Translations under genes and position numbers: made by a program
Source of the DNA: JAJRTA01 sp965603125
GTDB lineage: Bacteria; Zixibacteria; MSB-5A5; GN15; FEB-12
DNA length: 16,997 nt
NCBI GenBank assembly: GCA_965603125.1
Contig: CBFDBU010000041.1
Coordinates: 1-16,997 of the forward strand
Direction of reading: 5' to 3'
Shown: in pieces, positions 1-6,725 of the stretch
Layout of the letters: every line of letters begins with the position of its first letter
Numbering within the stretch: the stretch's first letter is position 1
Notes under the pieces: generated by a model
Databases searched by the model: none
The model's input: only the letters and a program-made list of their open reading frames with translations
Told to the model about the DNA's origin: nothing

Positions 1-2
1 CC

Positions 3-494
3 TGGCCGGTTTTGACCCGACCCGCAATGGACGGTTTTAATCCGACCGGTGGCAACTTTGGCGAATTTGACCCCTGCGATGCCATCGTGACCCGCCAGCT
101 ATCCTTTGACCTGCGAACGATAGCGCACCTTTATGAACTGATGTACGGTGATCTTGACCCGATCCGGCTGAATCTGTACAGATTCTTCGATTCCCTGCCG
201 GGTGAAAAACTGAGCGTCGTCTACTACCCCGACGGTACTGAGCCGCCATCGATGCTTCCGATGGCTATCGGCAACTACTGGGTCTACGCCGAAACGACCT
301 GGACCGATCAGGGCATTCACGCCGAGATTGACAGCATCGAGGTGATCGGTAAGTTCCGCGACAGTTTGGGGGATTGGTGGAAGCTCTCAGGTTCATTACC
401 GTGGTTGCCCGACAGCATCATGGTAAGAGGTGATCGACCGCCCTTTGGGACACTTTTACTCCGGCGTTTACACTCGCGCTGGGTGTCCAAATAG
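3..494 (+). pseudogene. 3' fragment of a probable exported protein, apparently truncated
   Basis: The reading frame is open to the left edge, so the true start lies outside or is lost; the first possible start is the TTG at 12. I do not recognise the family. The sequence begins with repeats of a G-F-x-P-T type (GFNPTGG, EFDP), followed by a mixed alpha/beta stretch with MAIGNYWVYAE and an IDSIEVIGKF...WWKLSG segment, a style common in secreted proteins of FCB-type bacteria. In the neighbouring frame, bases 2-31 read AGFDPTRN, the same repeat, so a one-base frameshift near base 31 may separate two halves of one gene. From about base 437 the protein turns into an Arg/Leu-rich tail (RPPFGTLLLRR...) unlike what precedes it, just where the integrase/tRNA debris begins. 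I infer that the native C-terminus was removed by that insertion. No catalytic residues are visible. Confidence 0.45.
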
Positions 495-525
495 TGTCCA
501 TTGTCAATCCAAAATGGTCCAAAAC
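485..525. repeat. Phased TCCA(AA) direct repeats next to the integrase remnant
   Basis: TCCA occurs at 486, 497, 508 and 518, spacings of 11, 11 and 10 bases; three copies extend to TCCAAA. Roughly one copy per helical turn places them on one face of the DNA. They lie just past the stop of the integrase reading frame and outside the tRNA-Ser half, where arm-type integrase sites or recombination-directionality-factor sites often lie. That role is inference. A further gTCCA is at 736-740. Confidence 0.35.
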
Positions 526-533
526 GAGGCGAT

Positions 534-1115
534 TCAAGGCAAGCTGGGATCTACTGTAACTCCTTGTGGTGTTTTGTATTGCGTTGACTTCTTGGAGGTT
601 AGAGAATCCCCTCGATCGGTTTTCGAGACCAGCGCTTTCGACCGCTCAGCCACCTCTCCGTTATAAAAACACTGTATTCCGCAAACACTAAACAGCTTCA
701 CTACTTGTCGTTCACTTTTCCTGGTATCTGTATTGTGTCCATCGACAAACCGGAGCGATTGGACGATCTTTCGCTTGTGATCCGGGCTGAGATGGGCATA
801 TCGAAGAGTCATCGTGATTGACTTGTGCCCGAGAAGCTCCTTTACAGTCAACAGGTCAACGCCGCCCATCACCAAGTGACTCGCGAACGTGTGTCGCAAG
901 TCGTGGAAAGTGAAATCCTCGATCCCAGCTTTCTTGACGGCCCGCTCAAATGCCGTCCTCAGGCTGCGGATGCCATGCCCGTCATCTTCGCAGAAAACCC
1001 GCTCGTCTTTCCTAGGCAGCGCCCTAATCACATCGACGAACTCACAAGCCTTGGCGGTTTCACGTTCTTTCTGTCCCGAATGAAGATGATTCTTTTCTCC
1101 AAGTCAAGGTCTGAG
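534..1115 (-). pseudogene. Tyrosine recombinase (phage/ICE-type integrase), C-terminal remnant
   Basis: The minus-strand frame from the GTG at 1031 encodes the C-terminal half of a tyrosine-recombinase catalytic domain: HDLRHT (His43, Arg46), LLGHK (His69) and the nucleophile in LRYAHL (Tyr78). Upstream, in another frame, bases 1111-1064 read DLDLEKRIIFIRDRKN, the segment that normally precedes this part, so a frameshift lies around 1050-1064. Beyond about 1115 homology stops: the first catalytic Arg and the whole N-terminal SAM-like/core-binding domain are absent. The gene cannot give an active enzyme. After the catalytic domain the frame runs on through the tRNA-Ser half, giving the tell-tale peptide GEVAERSKALVSKTD from residue 125, and stops at 534. 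The remnant marks a former integrated element whose other end is not in view. Confidence 0.8.
616..659 (-). tRNA. 5' half of tRNA-Ser (anticodon CGA), truncated; probable attachment-site remnant
   Basis: Read on the minus strand from 659, the sequence has a serine-type acceptor 5' strand (GGAGAGG), a D arm (TGGCTGAGCGGTCGAAAGC), an anticodon stem opening CTGGT and the loop CTCGAAA, with anticodon CGA at 625-623. The 3' strand of the anticodon stem is damaged (ACCGA instead of ACCAG). No long variable arm, TTCGA T-loop or matching acceptor 3' strand follows; the next bases (TCGAGGGGATTCTCT...) resemble a T arm only loosely. It is therefore not a working tRNA. Serine tRNA genes are common integration sites of tyrosine recombinases, and an integrase remnant lies directly upstream on the same strand, so this is best read as the core of an attachment site. 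Confidence 0.7.
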
Positions 1116-1524
1116 GTCGTTGAAAAAGTGTACCGTGCTCCGTGGACGTCTTCATCTACCGGGTAAGGGGTTGTCAGGTGCACAAGGACGTACACAAGCA
1201 ACAGGTGGAAAAAGTATATGGTCGTACTCGGAAGCCAACGGATTCGTCATGCCCGCAAACGTGCGTATCCACCTTCTCTGTTATGCCCGCCGACGGGCTT
1301 GTTGAAAAACATGCGTATAGTCGCATTCACCGCTCAGGAGTCCGTGTGCGTATTACGGCATCTGACTGTAACGAAAGCACTTGGAGCCAATCCCGGATCA
1401 TCGGAGCGGACAGCCTCTACGGCAACCGGGAGTTATTAACAGGCCCGAAAGCGGGAATCTAACTGTATCAATGGGTTGTGTTGTGCCGTTAGGTGTCTCT
1501 GCCTGATGGCTCCCTCGTTACCTG

Positions 1525-1569
1525 TCGTCATGTGTCGGGCAGGGACGCCCGACACCACGCTTATGACGA
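1525..1569. repeat. Nested inverted repeat (REP/MITE-like hairpin)
   Basis: A perfect 9-bp inner stem, GTGTCGGGC (1532-1540) with GCCCGACAC (1547-1555), closes a 6-base loop. A perfect 7-bp outer stem, TCGTCAT (1525-1531) with ATGACGA (1563-1569), surrounds it with a one-sided 7-base bulge. There is no T tract, so it is not a classical terminator. Its position in non-coding sequence suggests an interspersed palindromic repeat; copies elsewhere in the genome cannot be seen from here. Confidence 0.6.
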
Positions 1570-1708
1570 ATCCGCCAGCTTCCAAGTATGACAAAAGGCT
1601 TTGTCAACAACCTGTCAGATTCAAAACCGCGGAGGTCAACAATAACTGACGGTGGGAAACTACCGTTGTGTCTTTTGCCCCGAGCTTCTTAATAGCCCGC
1701 CAAACCAC

Positions 1709-1736
1709 TTGCGCAGCGGCGTCATTTGAGTATATT
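1709..1736 (+). promoter_or_regulatory. Possible sigma-70-like promoter for panD
   Basis: TTGCGC at 1709-1714 and TATATT at 1731-1736 are 16 bases apart and would start transcription near 1743, about 30 bases before the panD ATG. The -10 match is good (5 of 6) and the -35 match is weak (3 of 6). It is the best candidate in an otherwise promoter-poor interval. Confidence 0.25.
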
Positions 1737-1774
1737 TCGAGGCCTGAAAAGAAGAGGATGAGGCCGAGAACAGA

Positions 1775-2128
1775 ATGCTGATAACCGTCTGTAAATCCAA
1801 GATTCACCGCGCCACAATCACCGACACCAGTCTGGATTATGTCGGATCGATCACGATTGATTCGGACCTGATCGGCCTGGCCGGTCTGGTGCCGTTTGAG
1901 AAGGTGCAGATCGCTAACGTCACCAACGGCGAGCGGTTTGAGACCTACGTAATGGAGGGCGATCCAGGCAGCGGCGCAATCGGCCTCAACGGGGCCGCCG
2001 CCCGCAAGGGAAGTATCGGTGATGTCATCATCATCATCGCCTACGGCCAGATTGATGAAGTGCAGGCAAAGGATTTCAGACCGACTATCGTGCATGTCGA
2101 CAGCAATAACAGACCGGTGAACCGATAG
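1775..2128 (+). CDS. panD: Aspartate 1-decarboxylase, pyruvoyl-dependent
   Basis: The enzyme decarboxylates L-aspartate to beta-alanine, which PanC joins to pantoate on the way to pantothenate and CoA; it acts in the cytoplasm as a homotetramer. The 117-residue product has the usual family length. Landmarks fall at the same numbers as in the E. coli enzyme: Lys9, His11, Tyr22, the self-cleavage pair Gly24-Ser25 (in YVGSITID), Thr57, Tyr58 and Asn72 (in the NGAAA turn). Ser25 becomes the pyruvoyl cofactor after autocleavage. The E. coli protein needs PanZ for maturation; no such gene is in view. The ATG at 1775 is the obvious start because the family begins one residue from the first strand. 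No other pantothenate gene is adjacent; the GlmU-like gene follows after 65 bases. Confidence 0.95.
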   Translation: MLITVCKSKIHRATITDTSLDYVGSITIDSDLIGLAGLVPFEKVQIANVTNGERFETYVMEGDPGSGAIGLNGAAARKGSIGDVIIIIAYGQIDEVQAKDFRPTIVHVDSNNRPVNR

Positions 2129-2193
2129 CCGGTGCGTTTGTCGCACGGTTTCTCCAAGGGCGTTTCACGGACAAAACCGAGCGGACGGGAACA

Positions 2194-2937
2194 GTGACGA
2201 AAAATCGAGCAGCAGTGGTCCTGGGTGCGGGCAAGGGGGAGCGCATGAACTCGGATATCCCCAAGGTGCTGCACCGGATCGGCGGCCGGCCGATAATATC
2301 GTTCCTGCTTGATACCCTTCTGTCGCTTCGGTTTGAGCAACTTGTGGTCGTGATCGGTTTCAAGGGGGAGATGGTCCGGCGCGAATTGGCCGATCTGCCG
2401 GTTTCGTTTGCCTGGCAGCGGGAGCAACTCGGCACCGGCCACGCGGTGATTATGACCAGGGAGTTGCTGGCTGATTTCAACGGAACCACGCTCGTGGCCC
2501 TGGGCGATGTGCCGTTCTTGTCCGCTCAATCCATCCGCCGGCTGTTCGATACTCACGAAAGAACCGGTGCCGCCGCTACCTGTCTTTCAGCCCTTCTGGA
2601 CGACCCGGCAGGGTATGGGCGGATTGTCAGGGAGGGTAACAGCGACATTCTCAGGAGAATCGTGGAGCACAAGGACGCGCCGGAGGATATCCGCGCCATC
2701 AGGGAAATAAACACGGGCACCTTCTGCTTTGACAACCAGCGGCTGTTTGAAGCCCTCGCCATGATCGGGAATGAGAACGTCCAAGGGGAATACTACCTGA
2801 CGGACACGGTTAAGATAATGCATGACAAAGGCTTGCCTGTAGCGGTCGTGGCCGCGGAGGATGCTGACGAAGTCCGTGGTGTGAACTCCGAGGAGCAGCT
2901 CAGGCTCCTGGAGACCAAGTTTGCTCACCGACTGTGA
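2194..2937 (+). CDS. GlmU-type UDP-N-acetylglucosamine pyrophosphorylase, N-terminal domain only
   Basis: A nucleotidyltransferase of the Rossmann-like sugar-phosphate uridylyltransferase family, most like the N-terminal half of GlmU, which makes UDP-GlcNAc from UTP and GlcNAc-1-P for peptidoglycan and LPS. Visible motifs: LGAGKGERM-x6-KVLH (residues 10-27, UTP loop and catalytic Arg/Lys), QLGTGHAV (78-85), GDVPF (104-108, metal-binding Asp), GYGRIVR (140-146), EINTG (171-175), YLTD (201-204) and GVNS (229-232). The protein stops at residue 247, right where full-length GlmU (about 450 residues) continues into the left-handed beta-helix acetyltransferase. GTG start at 2194, preceded by a purine-rich GGACGGGA. 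Either a separate acetyltransferase supplies GlcNAc-1-P or the substrate differs. Assignment to the family is firm; the exact sugar is inferred. Confidence 0.85.
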   Translation: MTKNRAAVVLGAGKGERMNSDIPKVLHRIGGRPIISFLLDTLLSLRFEQLVVVIGFKGEMVRRELADLPVSFAWQREQLGTGHAVIMTRELLADFNGTTLVALGDVPFLSAQSIRRLFDTHERTGAAATCLSALLDDPAGYGRIVREGNSDILRRIVEHKDAPEDIRAIREINTGTFCFDNQRLFEALAMIGNENVQGEYYLTDTVKIMHDKGLPVAVVAAEDADEVRGVNSEEQLRLLETKFAHRL

Positions 2938-3082
2938 CCGGTCGCGCTGTTTTTCCGGGTTCGTGTTCTCCTGTGGTGTGGTATAACGATGAAAGAGCAT
3001 TGTCACAACTGCCGACAAGGTGTACAAAAGCAAGTTTTTGGTTGACGGGATGTTAGGTAGAGAATAGATTGGAGTAAGATCA

Positions 3083-3571
3083 ATGGTAACCAAGAATCAC
3101 AGATATATGAAAAAGCTCGTAGTGGTCATACTGGTGCTCAGCCTTTCCGCCTCCGTTTGCGCCCAGCTTTCTGACCGGGCTGATCTGGACGCCGTCACGC
3201 AAAACAGGGTCCTTGGTGTCAGGCCGGCGGCCAGTCCGTTTTCGCTCCTGGATTTCTCGCGAATCAGGTGGTCCCACAGCTACTCGGTGTCGTTTTTCTC
3301 GGGCGGGAACAACTCCGGGTCGTTGGGGCTCTTAACTTCGAATATGACCTATGAACTGTCCTCGAAGCTGTCGCTGTGCTTCAAGCTCGGGGTCGCACAC
3401 AGTGGCGGGCCGTGGAGTATGGGCCGTGAGGCCACGCTGCTCCCGGGGTTCAGGCTTGACTACCACCCCTCGGAGAAGTTCCGCCTCGTTTTCATGGTGG
3501 AGCGGCTGGGTGGCTTATACGACCCCTTTGCCCACAGAAGCAGCTCCTGGCACAACCCCTCTGGTCCTTAA
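3083..3571 (+). CDS. Exported protein of unknown function
   Basis: A 162-residue protein with a clear Sec signal: basic start (KNHRYMKK), hydrophobic core about residues 11-24 and a likely signal-peptidase I site after VCA, giving a mature N-terminus near Gln28. The mature part is rich in Ser, Gly and aromatic residues with alternating polar/hydrophobic runs (SYSVSFFSGG, MTYELSSKLSLCFKLGV, FRLDYHPSEKFRLVFMVERLG), which suggests beta strands of an outer-membrane or periplasmic protein. It is too short for a full barrel. I do not recognise a family. GGAG at 3071-3074 sits 8 bases before the ATG at 3083, which favours this start over the internal ATG at 3107. The next gene (LytR_C protein) begins 58 bases later. 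Confidence 0.7.
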   Translation: MVTKNHRYMKKLVVVILVLSLSASVCAQLSDRADLDAVTQNRVLGVRPAASPFSLLDFSRIRWSHSYSVSFFSGGNNSGSLGLLTSNMTYELSSKLSLCFKLGVAHSGGPWSMGREATLLPGFRLDYHPSEKFRLVFMVERLGGLYDPFAHRSSSWHNPSGP

Positions 3572-3629
3572 GAACCGGGAGATATCACTTGTAGTTTTCG
3601 AAACCCTTCCCTCGCCAAGCCAACATTCC

Positions 3630-4151
3630 ATGTCCAGATCAAGAAGCTCCAGATACGACAAGAACGCTGTCTCTAGGCGTACCGGCTCAAAGCATTCCCG
3701 CGCGGGTCGCCTTCTTGAGGTCGGCATTGTAGCTGCCTTCCTTCTGGTCATGCTGTATGTTGCGTCCGTATTCGTCAGGGTCAGTTCCGGCTATTCGGAG
3801 ACGGTCGAGAGTCCCGACTATGTTGTCAGGCTCCAGGTTCTTAACGGCTGCGGGGTTGTCGGGCTGGCGGCGCGAGTGGCCGACAGAATGGCTGATTATC
3901 GTGATAGTGATATGGAGATCAAGGTCGTGGACACGGACAATTTTGAGATTCGGAAGGTGGCCGGAACCTTCCTGATCTCCCGCCGGGAAGACCGGCGTCC
4001 GGCTGAGATGCTGGCCGCGAAATTAGGGCTGGACCCGGGGGAGGTTGTGTTCAGGCCGCTGGTCAACGACCATAGCCAGGTCTCGGCCACGCTGGTTCTG
4101 GGGGAGGATTTCGAAACCATCAGGCTGCCGGGCAAGTCCGGCTGGGAGTAA
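3630..4151 (+). CDS. Membrane-anchored LytR_C-domain protein
   Basis: A 173-residue protein with a basic, Ser/Arg-rich cytoplasmic head (residues 1-27), one transmembrane helix (about 28-50) and an extracytoplasmic LytR_C-type domain (about 65-160; begins VVRLQVLNGCGVVGLAARVA, with VVDTDNFEIRKVAGTFLISRR and a closing SATLVLGEDF). LytR_C is the C-terminal domain found behind LytR-CpsA-Psr wall-polymer transferases and also alone; its own biochemical role is unsettled. No LCP catalytic domain is present here. ATG at 3630 is chosen because no other usable start codon lies in this frame after the end of the preceding gene at 3571 and before the membrane helix; its ribosome site is weak. It lies 12 bases upstream of rsfS, so the two are probably co-transcribed, an arrangement seen in other bacteria. 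Confidence 0.8.
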   Translation: MSRSRSSRYDKNAVSRRTGSKHSRAGRLLEVGIVAAFLLVMLYVASVFVRVSSGYSETVESPDYVVRLQVLNGCGVVGLAARVADRMADYRDSDMEIKVVDTDNFEIRKVAGTFLISRREDRRPAEMLAAKLGLDPGEVVFRPLVNDHSQVSATLVLGEDFETIRLPGKSGWE

Positions 4152-4163
4152 CAGCACGCTGTC

Positions 4164-4544
4164 TTGAAGAGATTGTCTCCATTGGCTCTGGCGCGTCTGG
4201 CGGGTCGCCTGGCTCTGTCCAGGAAGGGATTTGATGTCAGGATCCTTAAGATCAAAGCTCTGTCATCGGTGTGTGACTATTTTGTAATTGTCTCCGGCGA
4301 GGCGAATATTCATGTCAAGGCTATTTCCAGCGCCATCGACGACGGGCTCTCGAAAGCAGGTTACAGGCCCTATCATCGCGAGGGCTACTCCGACGGGAAC
4401 TGGGTCCTCCTGGATTACATCGATGTTGTTATCCATGTTTTCCGGGAACCGACGCGGCAGTACTATGCCCTCGAGAAGCTCTGGGGTGATGCCCCCATCG
4501 AGGAACTCTCCGAGGCTGTCAACTCACAACAGGGAATTCAGTAA
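4164..4544 (+). CDS. rsfS: Ribosomal silencing factor RsfS
   Basis: RsfS (Iojap/YbeB family) binds ribosomal protein uL14 on the large subunit and blocks joining with the small subunit, saving energy in starvation. The 126-residue product has the family pattern: an N-terminal helix, then VRILKIKALSSVCDYFVIVSG (residues 25-45), the region HVKAISSAIDDGL, EGYSDGNWVLLDYIDVVIHVF (73-93) containing the W-x-L-x-D-Y/D-V-V-H-x-F signature, and YYALEKLWGDAP (99-110). The start is uncertain: TTG codons at 4164, 4173 and 4182 are all possible, and there is no ATG before the conserved region. The LytR_C gene ends 12 bases upstream, and rho begins 30 bases downstream. Confidence 0.93.
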   Translation: MKRLSPLALARLAGRLALSRKGFDVRILKIKALSSVCDYFVIVSGEANIHVKAISSAIDDGLSKAGYRPYHREGYSDGNWVLLDYIDVVIHVFREPTRQYYALEKLWGDAPIEELSEAVNSQQGIQ

Positions 4545-4574
4545 GCAACGAATTCAATAACTGCGGGAAGATCT

Positions 4575-5822
4575 ATGGAATTACCAGAACTCAAAGCAAT
4601 GACAATCGCCGACCTCCTGAAGATTGCCGAGGAAAAGGACATACCAGGTGTGTCCGGGCTCCGCAAGTCGGAGTTGATCTACAAGATAATGGAAAGCGCC
4701 ACCGCCGCCGACGGGATGATCCTGGCCGAGGGGGTGTTGGAGATCCTGGATGAAGGGTACGGGTTTCTTCGAGCACCGGCCCACAACTACCTGCCCGGAC
4801 AGGACGACATCTATGTTTCTCCTTCGCAGATAAAGCGTTTTGATCTGCGAACGGGCGATATCGTATCGGGTCAGGTCCGTCCGCCGAAGGATAACGAACG
4901 CTATTTCGCGCTGTTGAAAATCGAGGCGGTCAACTACGATGAACCTGACAAGGCCAAACACAAGATCCTCTTCGACAACCTGACCCCGCTCTATCCCGAG
5001 GAGCCGTTCCTGCTGGAGATCCGGCCCGAGGAGCTGACCACCCGGATTATCGATCTGATGTGCCCCATTGGAAAGGGTCAGCGGGCGCTGATTACCTCAC
5101 CACCGAAGGCGGGCAAGACCATCATCCTGCAGCGCATCGCCCAGTCGATCACCGCCAACCATCCGGAAGTGAAAGTGATGGTGCTTCTGATCGACGAGCG
5201 ACCCGAGGAAGTGACCGACATGCGGCGCTCGGTCAAGGCCGAAGTTATCTCGTCAACCTTCGACGAACCGGCCGAACGGCATGTCCAGGTGGCCAACATG
5301 GTGCTGGAAAAGGCCAAGCGGCTGACCGAGGGCGGTTTCGACGTGGTTATCCTGCTCGATTCCCTCACTCGTCTGGCGCGCGCGCACAACTCGGTGGTGC
5401 CGCATTCAGGCAAGATTCTCTCGGGCGGTGTGGATTCCAATGCGTTGCACAAGCCGAAGCGGTTTTTCGGCGCGGCCCGCAATATCGAGCAGGGTGGGTC
5501 CCTGTCGGTGATCGCGACGGCTCTGATCGAGACCGGCTCTCGCATGGACGAGGTTATCTTCGAGGAGTTCAAGGGAACCGGCAACATGGAGCTTGTCTTA
5601 GACCGGCGTATCTCCGACCGGAGGATATTCCCGGCTATGGACATCAACCGCTCTTCCACCAGAAAAGAAGAGTTGCTGATACCCGGGGACGTGTTGACAA
5701 AGATCTGGGTTCTCCGGAAATTCCTCGCCGAGATGAACCCCATTGAGGCGATGGAGTTCCTTCTCGACCGGCTCCGGAAGTCCAAGAACAACGAGAAGTT
5801 CCTGGCCTCGATGAAAGATTGA
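4575..5822 (+). CDS. rho: Transcription termination factor Rho
   Basis: Hexameric RNA-dependent ATPase/helicase that binds C-rich rut sites on nascent RNA and releases RNA polymerase. The 415-residue product is of standard length without large inserts. In order: Rho_N helical domain (residues 5-43, TIADLLKIAEEKDIPGVSGLRK), cold-shock-like RNA-binding domain (48-120, with EGYGFLR at 60-66), then the RecA-like ATPase with P-loop SPPKAGKT (175-182), LIDERPEEVTDM (205-216, catalytic Glu), Walker B DVVILLDS (256-263), the Q-loop SGGVDSNALHKPKRFFGAAR (283-302) and DRRISDRRIFPAMDI (343-357). Nothing essential is missing. Purine-rich GGGAAG lies 4 bases before the ATG. It follows rsfS closely; a GC-rich palindrome begins directly at its stop codon. 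Confidence 0.98.
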   Translation: MELPELKAMTIADLLKIAEEKDIPGVSGLRKSELIYKIMESATAADGMILAEGVLEILDEGYGFLRAPAHNYLPGQDDIYVSPSQIKRFDLRTGDIVSGQVRPPKDNERYFALLKIEAVNYDEPDKAKHKILFDNLTPLYPEEPFLLEIRPEELTTRIIDLMCPIGKGQRALITSPPKAGKTIILQRIAQSITANHPEVKVMVLLIDERPEEVTDMRRSVKAEVISSTFDEPAERHVQVANMVLEKAKRLTEGGFDVVILLDSLTRLARAHNSVVPHSGKILSGGVDSNALHKPKRFFGAARNIEQGGSLSVIATALIETGSRMDEVIFEEFKGTGNMELVLDRRISDRRIFPAMDINRSSTRKEELLIPGDVLTKIWVLRKFLAEMNPIEAMEFLLDRLRKSKNNEKFLASMKD

Positions 5823-5852
5823 GCCGTCCGGCAGGGCCGCTTCCGGACCGGC
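5823..5852 (+). terminator. GC-rich hairpin directly after rho
   Basis: GCCGTCCGG (5823-5831) pairs with CCGGACCGGC (5843-5852), nine base pairs with a single bulged C at 5848 and an 11-base loop. No U tract follows, so it would be an RNA 3'-end protecting or pausing structure more than a textbook intrinsic terminator. It starts one base after the rho stop codon. Confidence 0.35.
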
Positions 5853-6050
5853 CCCGCCCGCGCTGGAAAGCTGTCTCGCGTCGACGTCGTCGCTGAAGGT
5901 GCGCGGTCGTGCGCGGAATTCGTTTCCGACCATCGCCGTCCGGCTGTCTCATGACGGCTCCTCCCTGGTTTTTTGTTGTTCGCGGCAGGTTCACATTCTT
6001 ACCATGTAAACTTCGGATGCGCCTGTGCCGGTTGGAGGCGAAAGAGGAAT

Positions 6051-6725
6051 ATGGCTGTCAAGTCCATCGTTGAACTGAACAACGTTCACCTGAAATCCGA
6101 CCGCGGGGAGAAGGTGTTCGAAGATCTGAGCCTGCGCATTGAAGCCGGCCGGTCAGCGGTTGTCACCGGTCCGGCGGGTTCCGGCAAGACTATCCTCGTG
6201 GAGCTTCTGGTGGGACTGCGGTTCGCCGAATCCGGGTCGGTGGAATTGTTCGACGAGTGCCTTCGGCGAGGCAGGAAGTCACTGATCAGGCGAACGCGGA
6301 GAAAAATCGGCGGCGTGGGCGGGGTCTATGGCCTGGTACCTTCTTTCACAGTTGCCGAAAACGTGCTGTTTCCACTGGTTCTGGCGGGCGAGCGGCGCAG
6401 GATTCGCCGGGAGCGTCTGCTCAGGATGCTGACCGAGTTCTCCCTGCTGAAGCAGGCGCGCGAGTACCCCCCGACCCTGACCAGGGTCGAATATACCCTC
6501 ACTCAGTTCGCCAGAGCTTCGATCGCCAACCAGCCTCTTCTGGTAATCGATGAACCGTTAGCCGGGCTGGACGCCACCACCTATGGGCGTATAACCGAGT
6601 ACCTCGTGAAGGTGTCGCAGTCGGGTCGGTCCATGCTGATTCTTGCCTCGGACGCACCCGACCGGGAGTTGCCCAACAGCGACTACTACCGCATCGATAA
6701 GGGAGCTCTCTCGTGTGTCGGGTGA
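6051..6725 (+). CDS. ftsE: FtsE-like cell-division ABC ATPase with degenerate catalytic motifs
   Basis: FtsE pairs with FtsX at the divisome; ATP cycling drives FtsX to open EnvC, which activates peptidoglycan amidases. This 224-residue protein is of FtsE length, lies directly before ftsX and envC, and has Walker A GPAGSGKT (40-47), Walker B LLVIDEP (163-169) and a D-loop AGLD (171-174). Three other motifs are lost. The Q-loop glutamine (FQDF in FtsE) is GGVY at 90-93. The signature LSGGEQQR is LTRVEYTL at 143-150. The switch histidine (ATHD) is ASDA at 199-202. ATP may still bind, but the usual closed-dimer hydrolysis seems unlikely. ATG at 6051 follows an AAGAGGA ribosome site and a longer frame upstream (from 5973) adds no homology. 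Identity as the FtsE position of the operon is firm; activity is doubtful. Confidence 0.85.
   Translation: MAVKSIVELNNVHLKSDRGEKVFEDLSLRIEAGRSAVVTGPAGSGKTILVELLVGLRFAESGSVELFDECLRRGRKSLIRRTRRKIGGVGGVYGLVPSFTVAENVLFPLVLAGERRRIRRERLLRMLTEFSLLKQAREYPPTLTRVEYTLTQFARASIANQPLLVIDEPLAGLDATTYGRITEYLVKVSQSGRSMLILASDAPDRELPNSDYYRIDKGALSCVG

Larger units (their letters stand above)
1116..1774. other. Non-coding debris between the integrase remnant and panD
   Basis: I see no credible gene on either strand here. Short open frames at 1120-1462 have no recognisable domain and overlap each other in different frames. The stretch contains scattered pieces of intergenic-repeat style: GATTCGTCATGCCCGC near 1240, a GCCCG-CCGA-CGGGC hairpin at 1285-1298, CCCGAAAGCGGGAATC near 1444, two GTTGAAAAA motifs (1119, 1301), and one well-preserved nested inverted repeat at 1525-1569. 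It reads as decayed mobile or repetitive sequence. Confidence 0.5.

Noticed and set aside
601..659. A complete, functional tRNA-Ser
   Set aside because: The anticodon stem is mismatched and no variable arm, T-loop consensus or 3' acceptor strand can be found.
1120..1462. Three overlapping + strand open frames
   Set aside because: No domain, no ribosome site, different frames over repeat-like debris; composition does not look coding.
1604..2146. 180-codon minus-strand open frame
   Set aside because: It is the antisense of panD, whose active-site residues are all in place.
3042..3070. TTGACG-17-TAGATT promoter-like pair before the exported protein
   Set aside because: Its start point would fall after the GGAG at 3071-3074, leaving the transcript without its ribosome site.
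5935..5974. GCCGTC/GACGGC hairpin followed by a T6 tract, as a terminator before ftsE
   Set aside because: The T tract lies ten bases after the stem and the loop is 12 bases, so it does not fit an intrinsic terminator.
5952..6074. Short open frame between rho and ftsE (an rpmE candidate was considered because L31 often neighbours rho)
   Set aside because: Its translation has no L31 features and runs into ftsE in another frame.
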